Positions 1-10,592 of a stretch of 64,000 bases of DNA are shown here, piece after piece. The notes beneath the pieces were generated by a model. The model saw nothing but the letters and a program-made list of their open reading frames with translations, was not told the DNA's origin and did no database searches. The DNA lies in the NCBI GenBank assembly GCA_963575745.1, contig CAUYUJ010015294.1, forward strand, positions 415,001-479,000, read 5' to 3'. Made by a program: the position numbers and the translations under genes. Origin of the DNA: Prorocentrum cordatum (taxonomy: Eukaryota; Sar; Dinophyceae; Prorocentrales; Prorocentraceae). Positions within the stretch are counted from its first letter, which is position 1; each line of letters starts with the position of its first letter.

Positions 1-555
1 CTTCTTCTTCTTCTTCTTTTCTGACGACGACGATACCGAGCCAAACCGCGACCGGCGCTAGGGAGGCCTGCCCCGTCTGGGGCGCGCGCAAAGCCGCTTG
101 AACATCGACCTGCACTTGCGCAGCGACAGCTGCAACCTGCGGGGCGGCCGGGCGGAGAAAGGGAGGATGAGGCGACGGAGGAGGACGGGGTGCCGACCCG
201 GATCCGCCTGGCCATCATCCTCACAGCCTGGCGCTTCAAGAAACCTTGGGCACCTCCTGCTCCTGCTGAGCGCGTGCGGCGCTGCCCCGACACGCCACGC
301 GCCAACGCACACTGCTTCAGCCCCCCCCAGCTCCCGCCGATCCCGAGCTGCCGGCCCGCCTTTTTCCTGTGAGGCTGCGCGGGGCCGCGATGGGTATGGA
401 ATCCGTGACATCACCCGCGCGCGGCCGCCGCTCCGCTTCGAGAGCGAGGCCCGCGCGCCCGAGCACCGTCGTGCAGCGCCGCCGCGCGGCGCGCCCCGAG
501 CGCGTCGAACTGCGCCAGCGCGCGCCGGAGCGCGCGCGGCACCGCCGCCCGGGGT
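1..555. other. GC-rich sequence without a supportable gene
   Basis: The window opens in a TTC/GAC trinucleotide run. The rest is very GC-rich and open by composition in several frames. No recognisable domain was seen. It may be the 3' region of the candidate gene at 556-1274. Confidence 0.4.
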
Positions 556-702
556 CTACTCGGCCATGAGCGGCTGGTCGCGCACCTGGCGGCGCCGGGT
601 GTAGTGGCACAGCGCCAGCCCCAGCGCGCAGGTGCCGAGGAGGCACGCGGCCTCCAGCGCCGTGTGGCCCTGCCCCTGCTGCTCCTCTCGGGCAGGTCGG
701 GG
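556..702 (-). CDS. Candidate C-terminal exon with a membrane-like segment
   Basis: A 48-codon minus-strand open segment ends with a TAG at 558-556. It reads ...GHTALEAACLLGTCALGLALC (a short hydrophobic stretch) and then a basic tail TRRRQVRDQPLMAE. An in-frame TGA at 705-703 closes it upstream, so it would have to be entered by splicing or from an adjacent frame that is acidic (EDEEDVDDPDLPE). It could be the end of the gene represented by the exon at 954-1274. No family is recognised. Confidence 0.2.
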   Translation of the reverse strand, partial: PRPAREEQQGQGHTALEAACLLGTCALGLALCHYTRRRQVRDQPLMAE

Positions 703-953
703 TCATCCACGTCCTCCTCGTCCTCCGCCACCTCCTCCCTCCTCCCCCACCCAATCCCAGCCTTCCTCCTGGTCCTTCTCGTCCGCCTCCTCCATCCCTC
801 TTCCTTATCCGCAGCTGTGCCTTCAGCACGTGGCGGAGCGCCCTGAGGCTCCTGCGGATGTGGGTGCGAGTGACCTCATAGGATTCTTGACGGCTTGGGC
901 CACCCACGTGTCGAAACTCTTGGGCGCTCCAGGGCGCTTCCAGCGTTGCTCAC

Positions 954-1274
954 GTAATATTGCGGGAATCCAACCTCGCCCCAACCGACTCCAACAAACC
1001 GTCCACAACTACAACATACCGTTTTTTGGACGAGCCAGCTCGGGCGACCAGCGCAGACGCAAGCGCCCGGAGGTGTCGCCTGACGCAGTCGGGCACCTTG
1101 GGGAGCTGCGGTGTGCGCCGCGCTGCCAGCGCCGCGAATTCGGACACGCTGCCCCCGGCGCAACGCACGTCGTGCAGCAGGGGCAGGGCCTGCCCCCGCG
1201 CCGGCAGCCGCTCCCTCCACTCTGACAACATACCGCCCACCAAGTTGCCTCCACGGAGCCGTCTTGGAGCTTTC
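954..1274 (-). CDS. Candidate internal exon of an unidentified host gene
   Basis: An open minus-strand segment of about 107 codons with protein-like, non-repetitive composition (for example SEFAALAARR and YVVVVDGLLESVG), unlike the low-complexity frames around it. A possible acceptor (CTCTTAG) ends at 1275. The reading frame meets a TGA immediately after a good donor-like GTGAGC at 953-948, which is what an exon/intron border would look like. I do not recognise the protein. The next downstream candidate on the same strand is at 556-702. It could be a chance open frame in GC-rich DNA. Confidence 0.3.
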
Positions 1275-1555
1275 CTAAGAGCCACTTGGGCCGTAAAAAG
1301 GCCCTGGGGCTGGCTCGAGAGGCCAAAACAGTAATTCCCCAAGCAATGCAGACACTGAGAAGCTCTTGCTTGCGTTGCTCATGTTTTGGCGATGCTGGAT
1401 TTTGGCACGCTGAAAGCCCATCGCCGCCTCGACACCGCCCCGTGCGCTGGCTCGCGCTTCAATGTGCGCGCGTGTATTCAAACGATGAGCTAGCAAGATA
1501 TGACGTCCACTACACGAATCGCCGCTCATGGACTGCACCACACAGACTGCATCAC

Positions 1556-1712
1556 GTATATATCAGCACAACTATCGCACCATATGTATATATATACACA
1601 TGTCTATCTATATTTATATATATATATGTATACAACTATCGAACCATATACATACACATGTCGTTCTACATGCATACAACTGTATATGTATAGATATAGA
1701 TATATGGACAGG
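1556..1712. repeat. AT-rich TA/CATA microsatellite-like patch
   Basis: Runs of TATATA and ATATACA words repeat over about 150 bp in otherwise GC-rich sequence, including two similar blocks (around 1585-1630 and 1632-1705). No gene is visible from here to about 2590. The stretch 2090-2230 is only moderately AT-rich and otherwise featureless. Confidence 0.6.
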
Positions 1713-2594
1713 GAACTATTGCATTCCGTAGGTTGTACTGTGTATCTTGCACTCGACAAATTGCACCACATAGCTTGCACGGCACGGGCTGCCTTTCAAG
1801 CATTGAACCGCATACGTTGCATTCCGTTTGACTTACACCACCGCGCCGAAGCCGAACTTGATACCCCTCCGAGTATTGGCTTCTCATGTTTGTTCTGCAC
1901 GGTCGTGCAGCTTAAACCCCACCAGCCCTGTGGACGCAAGTGACTGGACGAGTTCTTCTCTCTTCCAAGACCCTTTTCACTTCGGGGGCAAGGGCCCTTT
2001 CCCCCCATAGACCACGACCGAATTGTTTCTATACGATGCTCCGGGAAGTCTTCCAATAGCTCAGGATCACATGCACGCGCCGATTATCGCAATAATCCTT
2101 GGCTTCTCATGTGTTCGATTCCTCCAAGGTCTCATCAACCATTAAGATCTCGCTCATTTTCATACTCCTTGTCTTTTCGCCTACTCTAGGTTTAAATTCA
2201 ACATTGGGTGAACCGCGAAGGCAAATCGCTGAAAGCCGTGGGAACTGCTTGATTGGAAGATGGCCCACTCGACGCTTCTAGTGAATGGTCCACGGCAGCC
2301 CAAGGAATCCAGAAACTCGCGGCAATAGAGTCCCAGACCCCCTGTAGCCCAAATAAGCCAAAATGTCTCCAAGGAGGATGCAATAGATTTGGACAAACAT
2401 TCTCGTCCACGATCCAGGCACGGTGGCGGGATGGGCCGCAAACCGCAAAGGAATCCGCCGCCCCCCGTGGTCTTGCCACAGGGGTGCACGGCGTGCTGTT
2501 CTTTTTCTAAAAGAACTCCCCAATGGGCTTCGGCCCGTCCCGCCGGCCACCCGCAAGTTTCCGAAAATCCATCTGTCAATGCCTTTGTTGCCCC

Positions 2595-4372
2595 AACTTG
2601 GCCCAAGATGGCCTCCAAGACGGCCAAGATGGCCCAAGATGGCCTCCAAGATGCTTCCAAGACGGCCAAGATGGCCTCCAAGACGGGTAAGATGGCTCCA
2701 AGATGCACCCAAGACGGCCCAAGATGGCCTCAAGATGGTCTAAGACGGCCCAAAAGGCCCGCAAAAGGCCTCCAAGACGGCCCAAGAGCCCTCCAAGACG
2801 CCCTCCAGGAAGGCCCGAATAGGTTAAAATCATTGATTTTCCTTAGGTTTTTCAAGGATTTTGGCATGTTCTTCTTTTCAGCTCTCCGACGGCCCAAGAC
2901 GGCCCAAGAGGTCCCCAACATCGCCCCAACAGCACCCAAGAGGCCTCCAAGATGGCCCCATGACGGCCCAAGAGGCCCCCAAGAAGGCCCCAAGAGGGCC
3001 TCAAGACGGCCCAAGAGGCCTCCAAGACGCCCAAGATGGCCTCCAAGACGGCCAAGATGGCCCAAGATGGCCTCCAAGATGCCTCCAAGACGGCCAAGAT
3101 GGCCTCCAAGACGGGTAAGATGGCTCCAAGATGCACCCAAGACGGTCCAAGATGGCCTCAAGATGGTCTCAGACGGCCCAAAAGGCCGGCAAAAGGCCTC
3201 CAAGACGGCCCAAGAGCCCTCCAAGACGCCCTCCAGGAAGGCCCGAATAGGTTAAAATCATTGATTTTCCTAAGGTTTTTGAAGGATTTTGGCATGTTCT
3301 TCTTTTCAGCTCTCCGACGGCCCCAGACGGCCCATGAGGTCCCCAACATCGCCCCAACAGCACCCAAGAGGCCTCCAAGATGGCCCCATGACGGCCCAAG
3401 AGGCCCCCAAGAAGGCCCCAAGAGGGCCTCAAGACGGCCCAAGAGGCCTCCAAGACGCCCAAGATGGCCTCCAAGACGCCCAAGATGGCCCAAGATGGCC
3501 TCCAAGATGCCTCCAAGACGGCCAAGATGGCCTCCAAGACGGGTAAGATGGCTCCAACATGCACCCAAGACGGCCCAAGATGGCCTCAAGATGGTCTAAG
3601 ACGGCCCAAAAGGCCCGCAAGAGGCCTCCAAGACGGCCCAAGAGCCCTCCAAGAGCTCCTTCAGGAAGGCCCGACGAGGCCAAAATCCTTGATTTTCCTT
3701 AGGTTGTTGAAGGATTTTGGCATTTCGCCTTTTCGGCTTTCCGACTGCCCGTGACGCCCCCAGAGGCCGCCAAGGTCGACCCAAGATCGCCCAAGAGGCC
3801 TCCAAGATGGCCCCATGACGGCACAAGAGGCCCCCAAGACGGCCCCAAGACGGCGCCAAGACGGCCCAAGAGGCCTCGAAGACGCCCAAGATGGCTTCTA
3901 AGACGACCCTGGAGCACCCCAAGAGGGCCCCAAGTCGGCCCAGAAAGGGCCCCGAAACAGCTTCCGACGGCGTCAGACGGGCCAGGAGCCAACGACTAAG
4001 ATGGCCGAAGATGGCTCGCAGCTGGCCCTAGACGGCCCAAGAGGCCTCCAAGAGGGCCTCCAGGAAGGCCAGAAAAGACCAAAAAGACTGATTTCCTAAG
4101 ATTTTTGAAGAATTTTGACATTTGCTTCGTTTCGGCCTTCTGACGGCCCGATACGGCCCAAGAGCCCCCAACGATCGCCCAAGGATCGCCCAAGAGGCCT
4201 CCAAGGTTACCCCAGAACGGCCCAAGAGGCGCCCAAGAAGGCCCCAAGAGGCCCCCAAGATGGCCCAAGAGCCTCCAAGACGCTCAAGATGGCCTCCAAG
4301 ACGGCCCACGAGCCCTCCAAGACGTCCTCCAAGAAGGCCCGAAAGAGTCAAAATGGCATCCAGGCGGCCACG
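2595..4372 (+). repeat. CCCAAGAGGCC/AAGATGGCC array with ~428-bp higher-order units
   Basis: Short degenerate words such as GGCCCAAGAGG, CCTCCAAGACGG and CCAAGATGG repeat throughout. On top of this there is a longer unit. The string CTTCTTTTCAGCTCTCCGAC begins at 2871 and again at 3299 (period 428), and diverged equivalents occur near 3725 and 4125. Each unit carries an AT-richer core (around GATTTTCCTTAGG) followed by a pyrimidine tract ending in CAG, like a splice acceptor. The array is open in several frames and gives Pro/Arg/Trp-rich peptides that I regard as composition artefacts. Confidence 0.85.
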
Positions 4373-4421
4373 ATGACCTTCAAGATGCCCACGTGTTCCC
4401 CGAAGGCTTTCCAAACCGATT

Positions 4422-4530
4422 CGGGGAACGCATGGTCCGATAGCTTGGCAGGTCTGGCCTCAACGTTCGGCCACATAGGCACTTCCACAAAAGCAGGGGG
4501 CGGCGGTGATTCGCCGTAGGCGTCTTCGAT
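4422..4530. repeat. Dispersed module shared with 36006-36115 (diverged copy)
   Basis: Two blocks match the copy near 36 kb in the same order and orientation: GGTCCGATAGCTTGGCA at about 4433-4449 and GGCGGTGATTC plus GCGTCTTCGAT at about 4502-4530. Both copies sit just downstream of a CCCAAGAGG array. On the minus strand both read AKLSDH-A/V-FP, so this is probably a decayed copy of the coding-like fragment annotated at 35995-36333. Confidence 0.6.
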
Positions 4531-4559
4531 AACCCCCCCTCGTCGCGCTACCAAGACTC

Positions 4560-5575
4560 ACCGTGTCAAAATAAAGAATGTGGCTCTCGCCTATGCGCCG
4601 CGCACATTCGTCCTACAACTCCCCCACGACTGCAAAAATGAGGTCGGACCGTTATCAACATGTGGTTATGACCGAGGGTCCCGCGCATTCCTTGAAGGTG
4701 GCCGACACGCACATGGAAAGGCGGGCCGTTTTCAAGATGTGGCTATCGCTCTGGCGCTGCGCACACTCTCGCCCGAACGCATTCCAACAATCACAAACCA
4801 TGGGGGAAACGGCCCATTTTCGAATTTGTGCTGCCGCTTGTGACTTCTGCCATGCGTGCGACCGGAACGTTGTGCGCTAGAAGGGCTGAGGGGACGCACT
4901 GTCCAATATACACGACCCGATGCGGGGTCACAGTCCTCCCAGGCAGCCCATTTCAGACTCCACTCCGTCTGGGGGGCTCCCGGGCTCCCTGGACCTCTTT
5001 CCAGCCCCCCCCCCCCCTACCAGCCCTCCAAAACAGCTCGAGGCAGAGCTTCGCCAAATCAAACCCTGCCGTCTTTTGTATGACATCCAGAATGGCATCT
5101 AAGGACTAATAAAGGAGGGACTTGCGGCGGGAGGGTGCATTACCGCATCGTTGAGGCATCCTGCGCTTACTCTGGCACTCCCCCCGCGTCTCCTGCTCCT
5201 CGTCGTCGTCGTTCTGCCCTTGTCCCCGCACAAGGCCTGCTCCCTCACTCTATCCTAATCGCCGCTCGTCCATCTTCTCGTCCTCCCTCTTGCTTCGCAA
5301 CCGCTGTGGTTCCTGATTCCTGATCATCCTCTTCAACCCTCCCCTTGCCTCTCCTTCTCGAAGTGTTTCCTCCATCTTGCTCCTCTTCAAGTCCACACTC
5401 GTGCTCATCCGTTTCCTCCTGCTCTCCCTCATCACCCCCATTGGTATCCCTCCTTCACTTTCCTCCCTTCCCACCTCTGTCCTCCCCACCCCAACCCACT
5501 TCCCAATCATCTAATTCTTCGTCTCCCTCCTCCTCCCACACCACCTCCCTCCTAGGACGGACGAAATGGAAACGG
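4560..5575. other. No gene recognised; pyrimidine-rich toward the 3' end
   Basis: Unique-looking sequence to about 5150, then strongly C/T-rich from about 5160 to 5540 with CTCCT words. No domain, tandem repeat or element end was seen. Confidence 0.4.
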
Positions 5576-5578
5576 AAA

Positions 5579-5880
5579 GGGAGGAGGAGGAGGAGGAGGA
5601 GGAGCGAAGTTGCAGAGGGAAGGAGGAGGGCATGGATGGATTATGTGGACACGAATGGGATAGGAGATGAAGGGCGACCATGAGGATGGATGAGATTGTG
5701 GAGAGATGATCGCAAAATAGATGGCAGACGTCGTTTGGAGGTGGAAACGCTCTCGGCTCGGCGTCCATCCTTCTCTTTCTCCTCCTTCTCTTCTTCCTCC
5801 TCCTCCTCTTCCTCCTTTTCCTCCTCCTCCTTTTCGGCCCTCTTCGCTCCTCCTCTTTCTCCTCCTCCTCCTCCACGCCT
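5579..5880. repeat. GGA block and TCC block in opposite orientation
   Basis: A short (GGA)n run at 5579-5607 is followed about 170 bp later by TCC-rich sequence (5775-5880). The two could pair as an imperfect stem. The frames through both are low complexity. Confidence 0.6.
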
Positions 5881-6289
5881 GCCACAGGTCGTTCGCGTGG
5901 TCGACCACATCTGCCACAGGGTGTTTTCTCGCACCGATGCGCCATGCGGCCGCCCGCTCGCTCGCTCCTCCCGAGGCACGGGGCTCCTGCGGGAACCCCG
6001 TGCCCGACGCGCCCCCCGCGTGGGCCGCCAGGAGGCCGCTGGCGGAGGGCACGCAGCAGAGCTGGCCACAGGGGCCCCGCCAGTAGCCGCAGCCGCTGGC
6101 GCAGGGCTCCGGGTACTCCTCGGGCGGCGGCCGGCCCTCGCCGCCGCCGCGACCGTCGTGACGCCGCGGCCCTCGGGGGTGGTCGGCCGTTTCGGGAGGG
6201 TCTCGCCGCCACGGCCGGGCGCAGCGCGAGAAGGGGCCAGGATGGATCCCAGGAGGGGCTCAGGGACTGACATCTGTGCGGATTTTGAA

Positions 6290-6299
6290 CCGTCGTCGC

Positions 6300-6353
<54 letters not shown>

Positions 6354-6364
6354 GGTCGTCGTCG
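6290..6364 (+). repeat. (TCG)n trinucleotide microsatellite
   Basis: About 20 TCG/CGT units with few interruptions. Similar tracts recur at 23520-23765 and 36535-36620. Sequence on either side (5880-6290 and 6365-6950) is GC-rich and shows no gene I can support. Confidence 0.85.
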
Positions 6365-6959
6365 CCCACCTCCTACCCCTGACTGCAGATCGTATTCTGA
6401 TGCCCCCCGGGCCCGGAGCGGAATCCTGGAGCCCTGGCGCCGACACCAAGGAAAAACGCCTGCGCTGAATCAATCGCGATGTCGTCGGGGGGGGGGGGGA
6501 GGATGCGTGAGGTCCGCGACTAGCTTGATGTGTTATGTCTGCGTTCTGGATGGCCCTTAACCTCTTTTACGGGCCTCATCGGCGGGGCAATCTTGCTCGT
6601 GATGCTGCGCACTAAGTTGTCCTGCAATTCCATGACTGTTCAGCGCGGCGTGCGCATCTTCTGCTGTCTCAAATGGTGATGGAGGGACGTCTCTGCTTCC
6701 CCCCGGTTTTCAACTTGTTTCGCTGTCGCCTATCCAGAAGAACTGGGGAAGAACGGAATCACAGAACGAGACAACGCGCAAAACTTCGAACGCGAAACCC
6801 ACATTGGACGAAATCGGAATACCGAAGCAAGAATTCGCCGGCCCAGCCACAGGCGTGCCAAGTTTTCTGCTAACCAATTTTGAATATTTCTAGTTCGCGC
6901 GCGCGGGGCAAATGCATTCATTATCCAAACGGTTTTTGAACGATTTTCTCGTTGTCACC

Positions 6960-7305
6960 TTTTCGTGCTTCCGACCCCCCAAGACGATCCAGGAGGCCTC
7001 CAATACCGCCGCAAGACAGCCCAAGAGGCTCCCAGGAAGGCCCAATACAACCCAAGAGGCCCCCCCAGTTGGCTCTGGAGGCCCCCAAGAGGGTCCCAAG
7101 GGGGGAAACCGACCTGCAATTGGAAGCTTTTCCCCCGAAGATGGCCCCCGAGACCGCCAACACGCCCCCAAGGGGCCCCCAAAGGGCCCCCAAGAGGCCC
7201 CCAAGATATTCTCGACAGGCCCCAAGAGGCCCCAAAATGCCGCCACGAGGCCCCCGAGAGGCCTCCCAAGAGAGATCCCAACAAGCCTCCCGACAAGGCC
7301 TCTTG
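6960..7305 (+). repeat. CCCAAGAGG-type dispersed array, second copy
   Basis: The same words as the 2.6-4.4 kb array (CCAAGAGGC, CCCAAGAGG), preceded by a diverged form of the array's AT-richer core (TTTTTGAACGATTTTCTCG, then CTTTTCGTGCTTCCGAC). From 7310 to 8150 no gene or clear repeat is visible. At 8155-8270 short TCGAA-containing words repeat irregularly. Confidence 0.75.
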
Positions 7306-8320
7306 TCCACAACCCAGTCTAGCCGAAGGCCACTAACCACCACACACAATCTGGGCCAGCGGAATGAGCGAAGCGATTGCGTAACCAGATGGACAACATT
7401 TGGCAACTATACGCGCTGTCGTTTCATATAAGCAACAACGCATGGGAACACACATGGGCCACTATCACAACACATGTGTACCGGCATACTATAGGCTCGG
7501 TTCCAGACCTGACAACGGACATAACACAGGGACCGGCAACGGAGAAACATGTGTGTCAAAACGACAAGAGAGACACAGGTGTTGCGTAGATGCCAAGCAA
7601 CTGGACAAAATAGCAGACATCGGAATCAGTTCAGGACAAGAGGGTACAGAACACGCGTCCAGCATTTCAATTGCACTTAAGTGCAGAAGCAGTAAAGGCA
7701 GCAGCGGCGTTGGTTCCTGGAAGTCCTCGGAGGTTCCCAGACGCCGCCAAAGGCCCCGCAAAGGCCGAATACATCCACGCAACTCGATCCGCCTCCTGAG
7801 GAAAAGCGAGGGCAGCGGCGGCGGCGTGCACGCGTCCGGAAGTCCCCAGAAGCGTCGGGGGTTTTGCAGAAGCCCCCAGAAAACCAAACGGGGCCGAAAA
7901 CACTCCCAAACCTCGATCCTCATTTCGAGTTCCTCCTCTTCCTCCTCCCCGTCTCCCTCGAAGGAGGATACAGCACTGGTGCCGCAGCAGCGCTCCTCAA
8001 GGGCGCGCTGAACTGGCACAATAAAAAAGCGAGCCCGCCTAGCGGTCCACAAGCTTGAGAGGACGCACGACTGCCCACCCGAGGGTTCGCCGTGGAGGAG
8101 GGGTTGGCTGCTCATTCTGGGGACCTTCCTGGAGCCACTCGCTCTGCTCGTGCGTCGAAGCTGCGTCGAACGTCCGTTGATTCGAATCGACCTTGAGCCG
8201 AACCTGATTCAAAGCTGAATCGAAATTGAGTCGAACTTAAATCGGAATGGGGTCGAACTAGAGGCGAACAGATCCGTCAGGTGCGCCCCAGGACGGTCCC
8301 CCAAACGAACATCTAAGAGG

Positions 8321-8515
8321 GGGGAGGAGGAGCAGGAGCAGGAGGAGGAGGAGGAGGAGGAGGAGGAGGAGGAGGAGGAGGAGAAGGCAAAGGGGGAGGA
8401 GGGAGGAGGAGGAACAGGCGGAGGAGGAAGAGGAGGAGGGGGAGGAGGAGGAGGAGGAGGAGGAGGAGGAGGAGGAGGAGGAGGAGGAGATGGAGGAGAT
8501 GGAGGAGGAGGAGGA
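8321..8515 (+). repeat. (GGA)n microsatellite at the 3' end of the LINE
   Basis: About 190 bp of GGA units with sporadic changes. It abuts the 3' end of the minus-strand LINE: coding-strand ...GATGTCAAAAAATCCCAC runs directly into (TCC)n. A comparable tract lies at the other end of the element. Confidence 0.85.
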
Positions 8516-8551
8516 GTGGGATTTTTTGACATCCACTGCCTCAGACCCCAA

Positions 8552-9544
8552 CTAAATGGGGCAAATGGTTTCGCAGTCAGCTCTGGCCCCTTTCCTCTTG
8601 TGGTCAGGATGGAGCCCCTTGCTCAACCGCGAAAAAACCTCGCTGCGGTCTGGAGGGTGGCCGACGCAAGTCTTGGACAAGCGTCGAAGCTGGCCTCCAG
8701 TGCTGAAAGCGTGACAGGCGCGACACACACAGGCAAAACTGTGGTCATCGAAGTCAATCACAATGCAGCTGTGTCCGAGGGCACGCAACTCGAAAGGATC
8801 GATACGGAGCTGGCGGGTGCACACTCCTGGAGCGGGCTTCGTCTGCTTGCGGGAACAACGCAAGCAATGCGGACATTGCCAAAATCGGCCTACCCAAACC
8901 CACTCGTGTGACGGGCTGGCAGGCTTCGAGACTCTCGGCGGGACTTCCGCGCGAGGCACACCTTCGAGGTTGGTCCTGGGCCAGCGCTCGAGCAATCTTG
9001 CAGCTAATTTGAAGACGGCCTTTGCCGTGCGGATCGCGTGGTTGAGATTCACGCGATCGTCAGCATTCAAATCTTCATGCAACCGCGCACCTGCTTTTGC
9101 CGCCTCGTCGGCAGCATTATTACCAATAATGTGTCGGCGCTCCAGTTCCGAAATGTCAGGGTCGTCCGCTCTGTGGGCCTTGACCTTCTGGACCGAGCGC
9201 AGCATGTGATTCGCGAAAGCGTAGCTCTGCATAACCAACCCGCTGTAGGGCCGATTCGGCGACAGGCACTCGACAAAAGGCTTGCTGTATTCTCCAGCGA
9301 CAGCAGCACAATCACTGAAAATGTCAGATGCACTGGTGAGGAGGCTGGCTGCACTAGCTGGCGCTGCGAACTCCGCAGCAACAGACGTCTGAGGGAAAAA
9401 GCTGCCCAGCGCGCCGTACATTTGAGCAAGGATCTTACCCGAAGGACCAAGACTCACAACTCCCCACCCCGAGCGGGAAAGATCCTTGATCGCCGACCGC
9501 AAACAGGAGCCGTCTGTGTAGAGGTCCCCTCCTAAAGCCCTCAC
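8552..9544 (-). CDS. LINE RNase H domain
   Basis: Opens with DLYTDGSC, the first catalytic Asp of RNase HI. Then VAAEFAA (Glu), IFSDCAAVAGEYSKPF (Asp) and GNNAADEAAKAGA (last Asp) follow in the proper order, so the active site looks complete. RNase H removes the RNA strand after cDNA synthesis. The remaining ~150 C-terminal residues include Cys/His pairs (CPHCLRC, CVCRACHAF) that may be another zinc site. The GTG at its 5' edge is not a meaningful start in a eukaryotic element; the domain was probably continuous with the preceding ORF. Confidence 0.75.
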   Translation of the reverse strand: MRALGGDLYTDGSCLRSAIKDLSRSGWGVVSLGPSGKILAQMYGALGSFFPQTSVAAEFAAPASAASLLTSASDIFSDCAAVAGEYSKPFVECLSPNRPYSGLVMQSYAFANHMLRSVQKVKAHRADDPDISELERRHIIGNNAADEAAKAGARLHEDLNADDRVNLNHAIRTAKAVFKLAARLLERWPRTNLEGVPRAEVPPRVSKPASPSHEWVWVGRFWQCPHCLRCSRKQTKPAPGVCTRQLRIDPFELRALGHSCIVIDFDDHSFACVCRACHAFSTGGQLRRLSKTCVGHPPDRSEVFSRLSKGLHPDHKRKGARADCETICPI

Positions 9545-10592
9545 CCCTCGGAAGGAACTGGTAACCCCTCAGCCTGGTACGCTTCAGGGAAGACCTGGAA
9601 CACGACGCTGTCCAGGGCTTGTTCCTGGGACAAGGGGCCTGGAGCCCAGAGGGGCGGGTGCGGGAAAAGGCCCGTCTCGCAGACCAGCTTGAAGCTCGGA
9701 CTGGGATCGGCCAAGAGCTCCGCACGAATCTTGGCGAGAAGACGCTCACCAACAATATCCACTCGATCTTCCTCGCATTCAGGACAGAACCAAAGCCTAT
9801 GCAGAATCGTGTCTCCTACCTGGCCGCACAGATAGCACTCGTCCTCTACACAGTAGCCGAGGGAGACTGCGCGGCTGAGCGGCCACACAGCCTGACAGAT
9901 CAAGGCTTTGTTGGCACCTTTTTCCTTACGAGAAAACTTGGGGGGCGCCAGGGCCGCATCAGCCAAATCGAAACAGAGGCGGGTCCCGTCGAAGTACCTG
10001 TTTCCAGCCTCGATTTCTAAATCTCGTAAAACCGCGCTCTTTAAATATCTCTTCAAAAGGGCAGGGGAGGTGAGCAGGAGGGGATTCTGCACATCTCTGT
10101 CGTCCGTCATCGTGAAAGGGTCAGTCATGTCCCAGCCGAGCCGTTTCAGGGAGAGGTACATGGCCCCGACGGGGCCCTTGCAAGATCTCCAGGTACGCGG
10201 GGGTCGGGCCCAGACTGCGGACCATGCTTCACGAATTTCTTGCCAGTTGAGCGGCCAGGGAGCCCTCGTCTGCAGCAGCCACAACTCCTTGCAATACCGA
10301 ATGATGGGTGCAACAGATCCGTACCAGGCTGGGTCTTTTTCGAGACGGGTGAGGATCGTGAGCGAGCGTCCCCCGCAGTTCGGCTTCATGGTGGAAGCAG
10401 CCAACTTACGGATCTTGTGCACTTCGCCCTCGGACATGCCCTGGGCCTCAGCCCCGTACTGAGCGCCTGCAAGCGGCCCAGAAACAAACGCCTTAGTAGC
10501 GCGAGAGCCCAGCGTTCCACGCTGGCGTACTAAGCGGCGGGTCCTACGCACCGCAGCATTCATCCTGGTCTTCGCCTTTAGCATTTCGCCCC
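9541..10592 (-). CDS. LINE post-RT region with CX2C...HX4C zinc finger
   Basis: About 350 residues after the C5 run at 10589-10593, where the RT frame breaks. The first half (NAAVRRTRRLV, GAQYGAEAQGMS, IRRYCKELWLL-like) matches the thumb/connection region that follows LINE RTs. Near the C-terminus C-Y-L-C-G-x6-H-R-L-W-F-C forms the finger typical of many non-LTR elements, probably for nucleic-acid binding. It stops 4 nt into the next open frame, where a GGGG run precedes the RNase H domain. Confidence 0.65.

Noticed and set aside
2595-3660. Pro/Arg/Trp-rich proteins of 180-290 residues
   Set aside because: They follow the CCCAAGAGG array in every frame and show no domain.
9541-9544. 4-nt overlap between two LINE frames as a translational-coupling signal
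   Set aside because: The overlap depends on treating GTG as a start; a homopolymer indel at GGGG is simpler.
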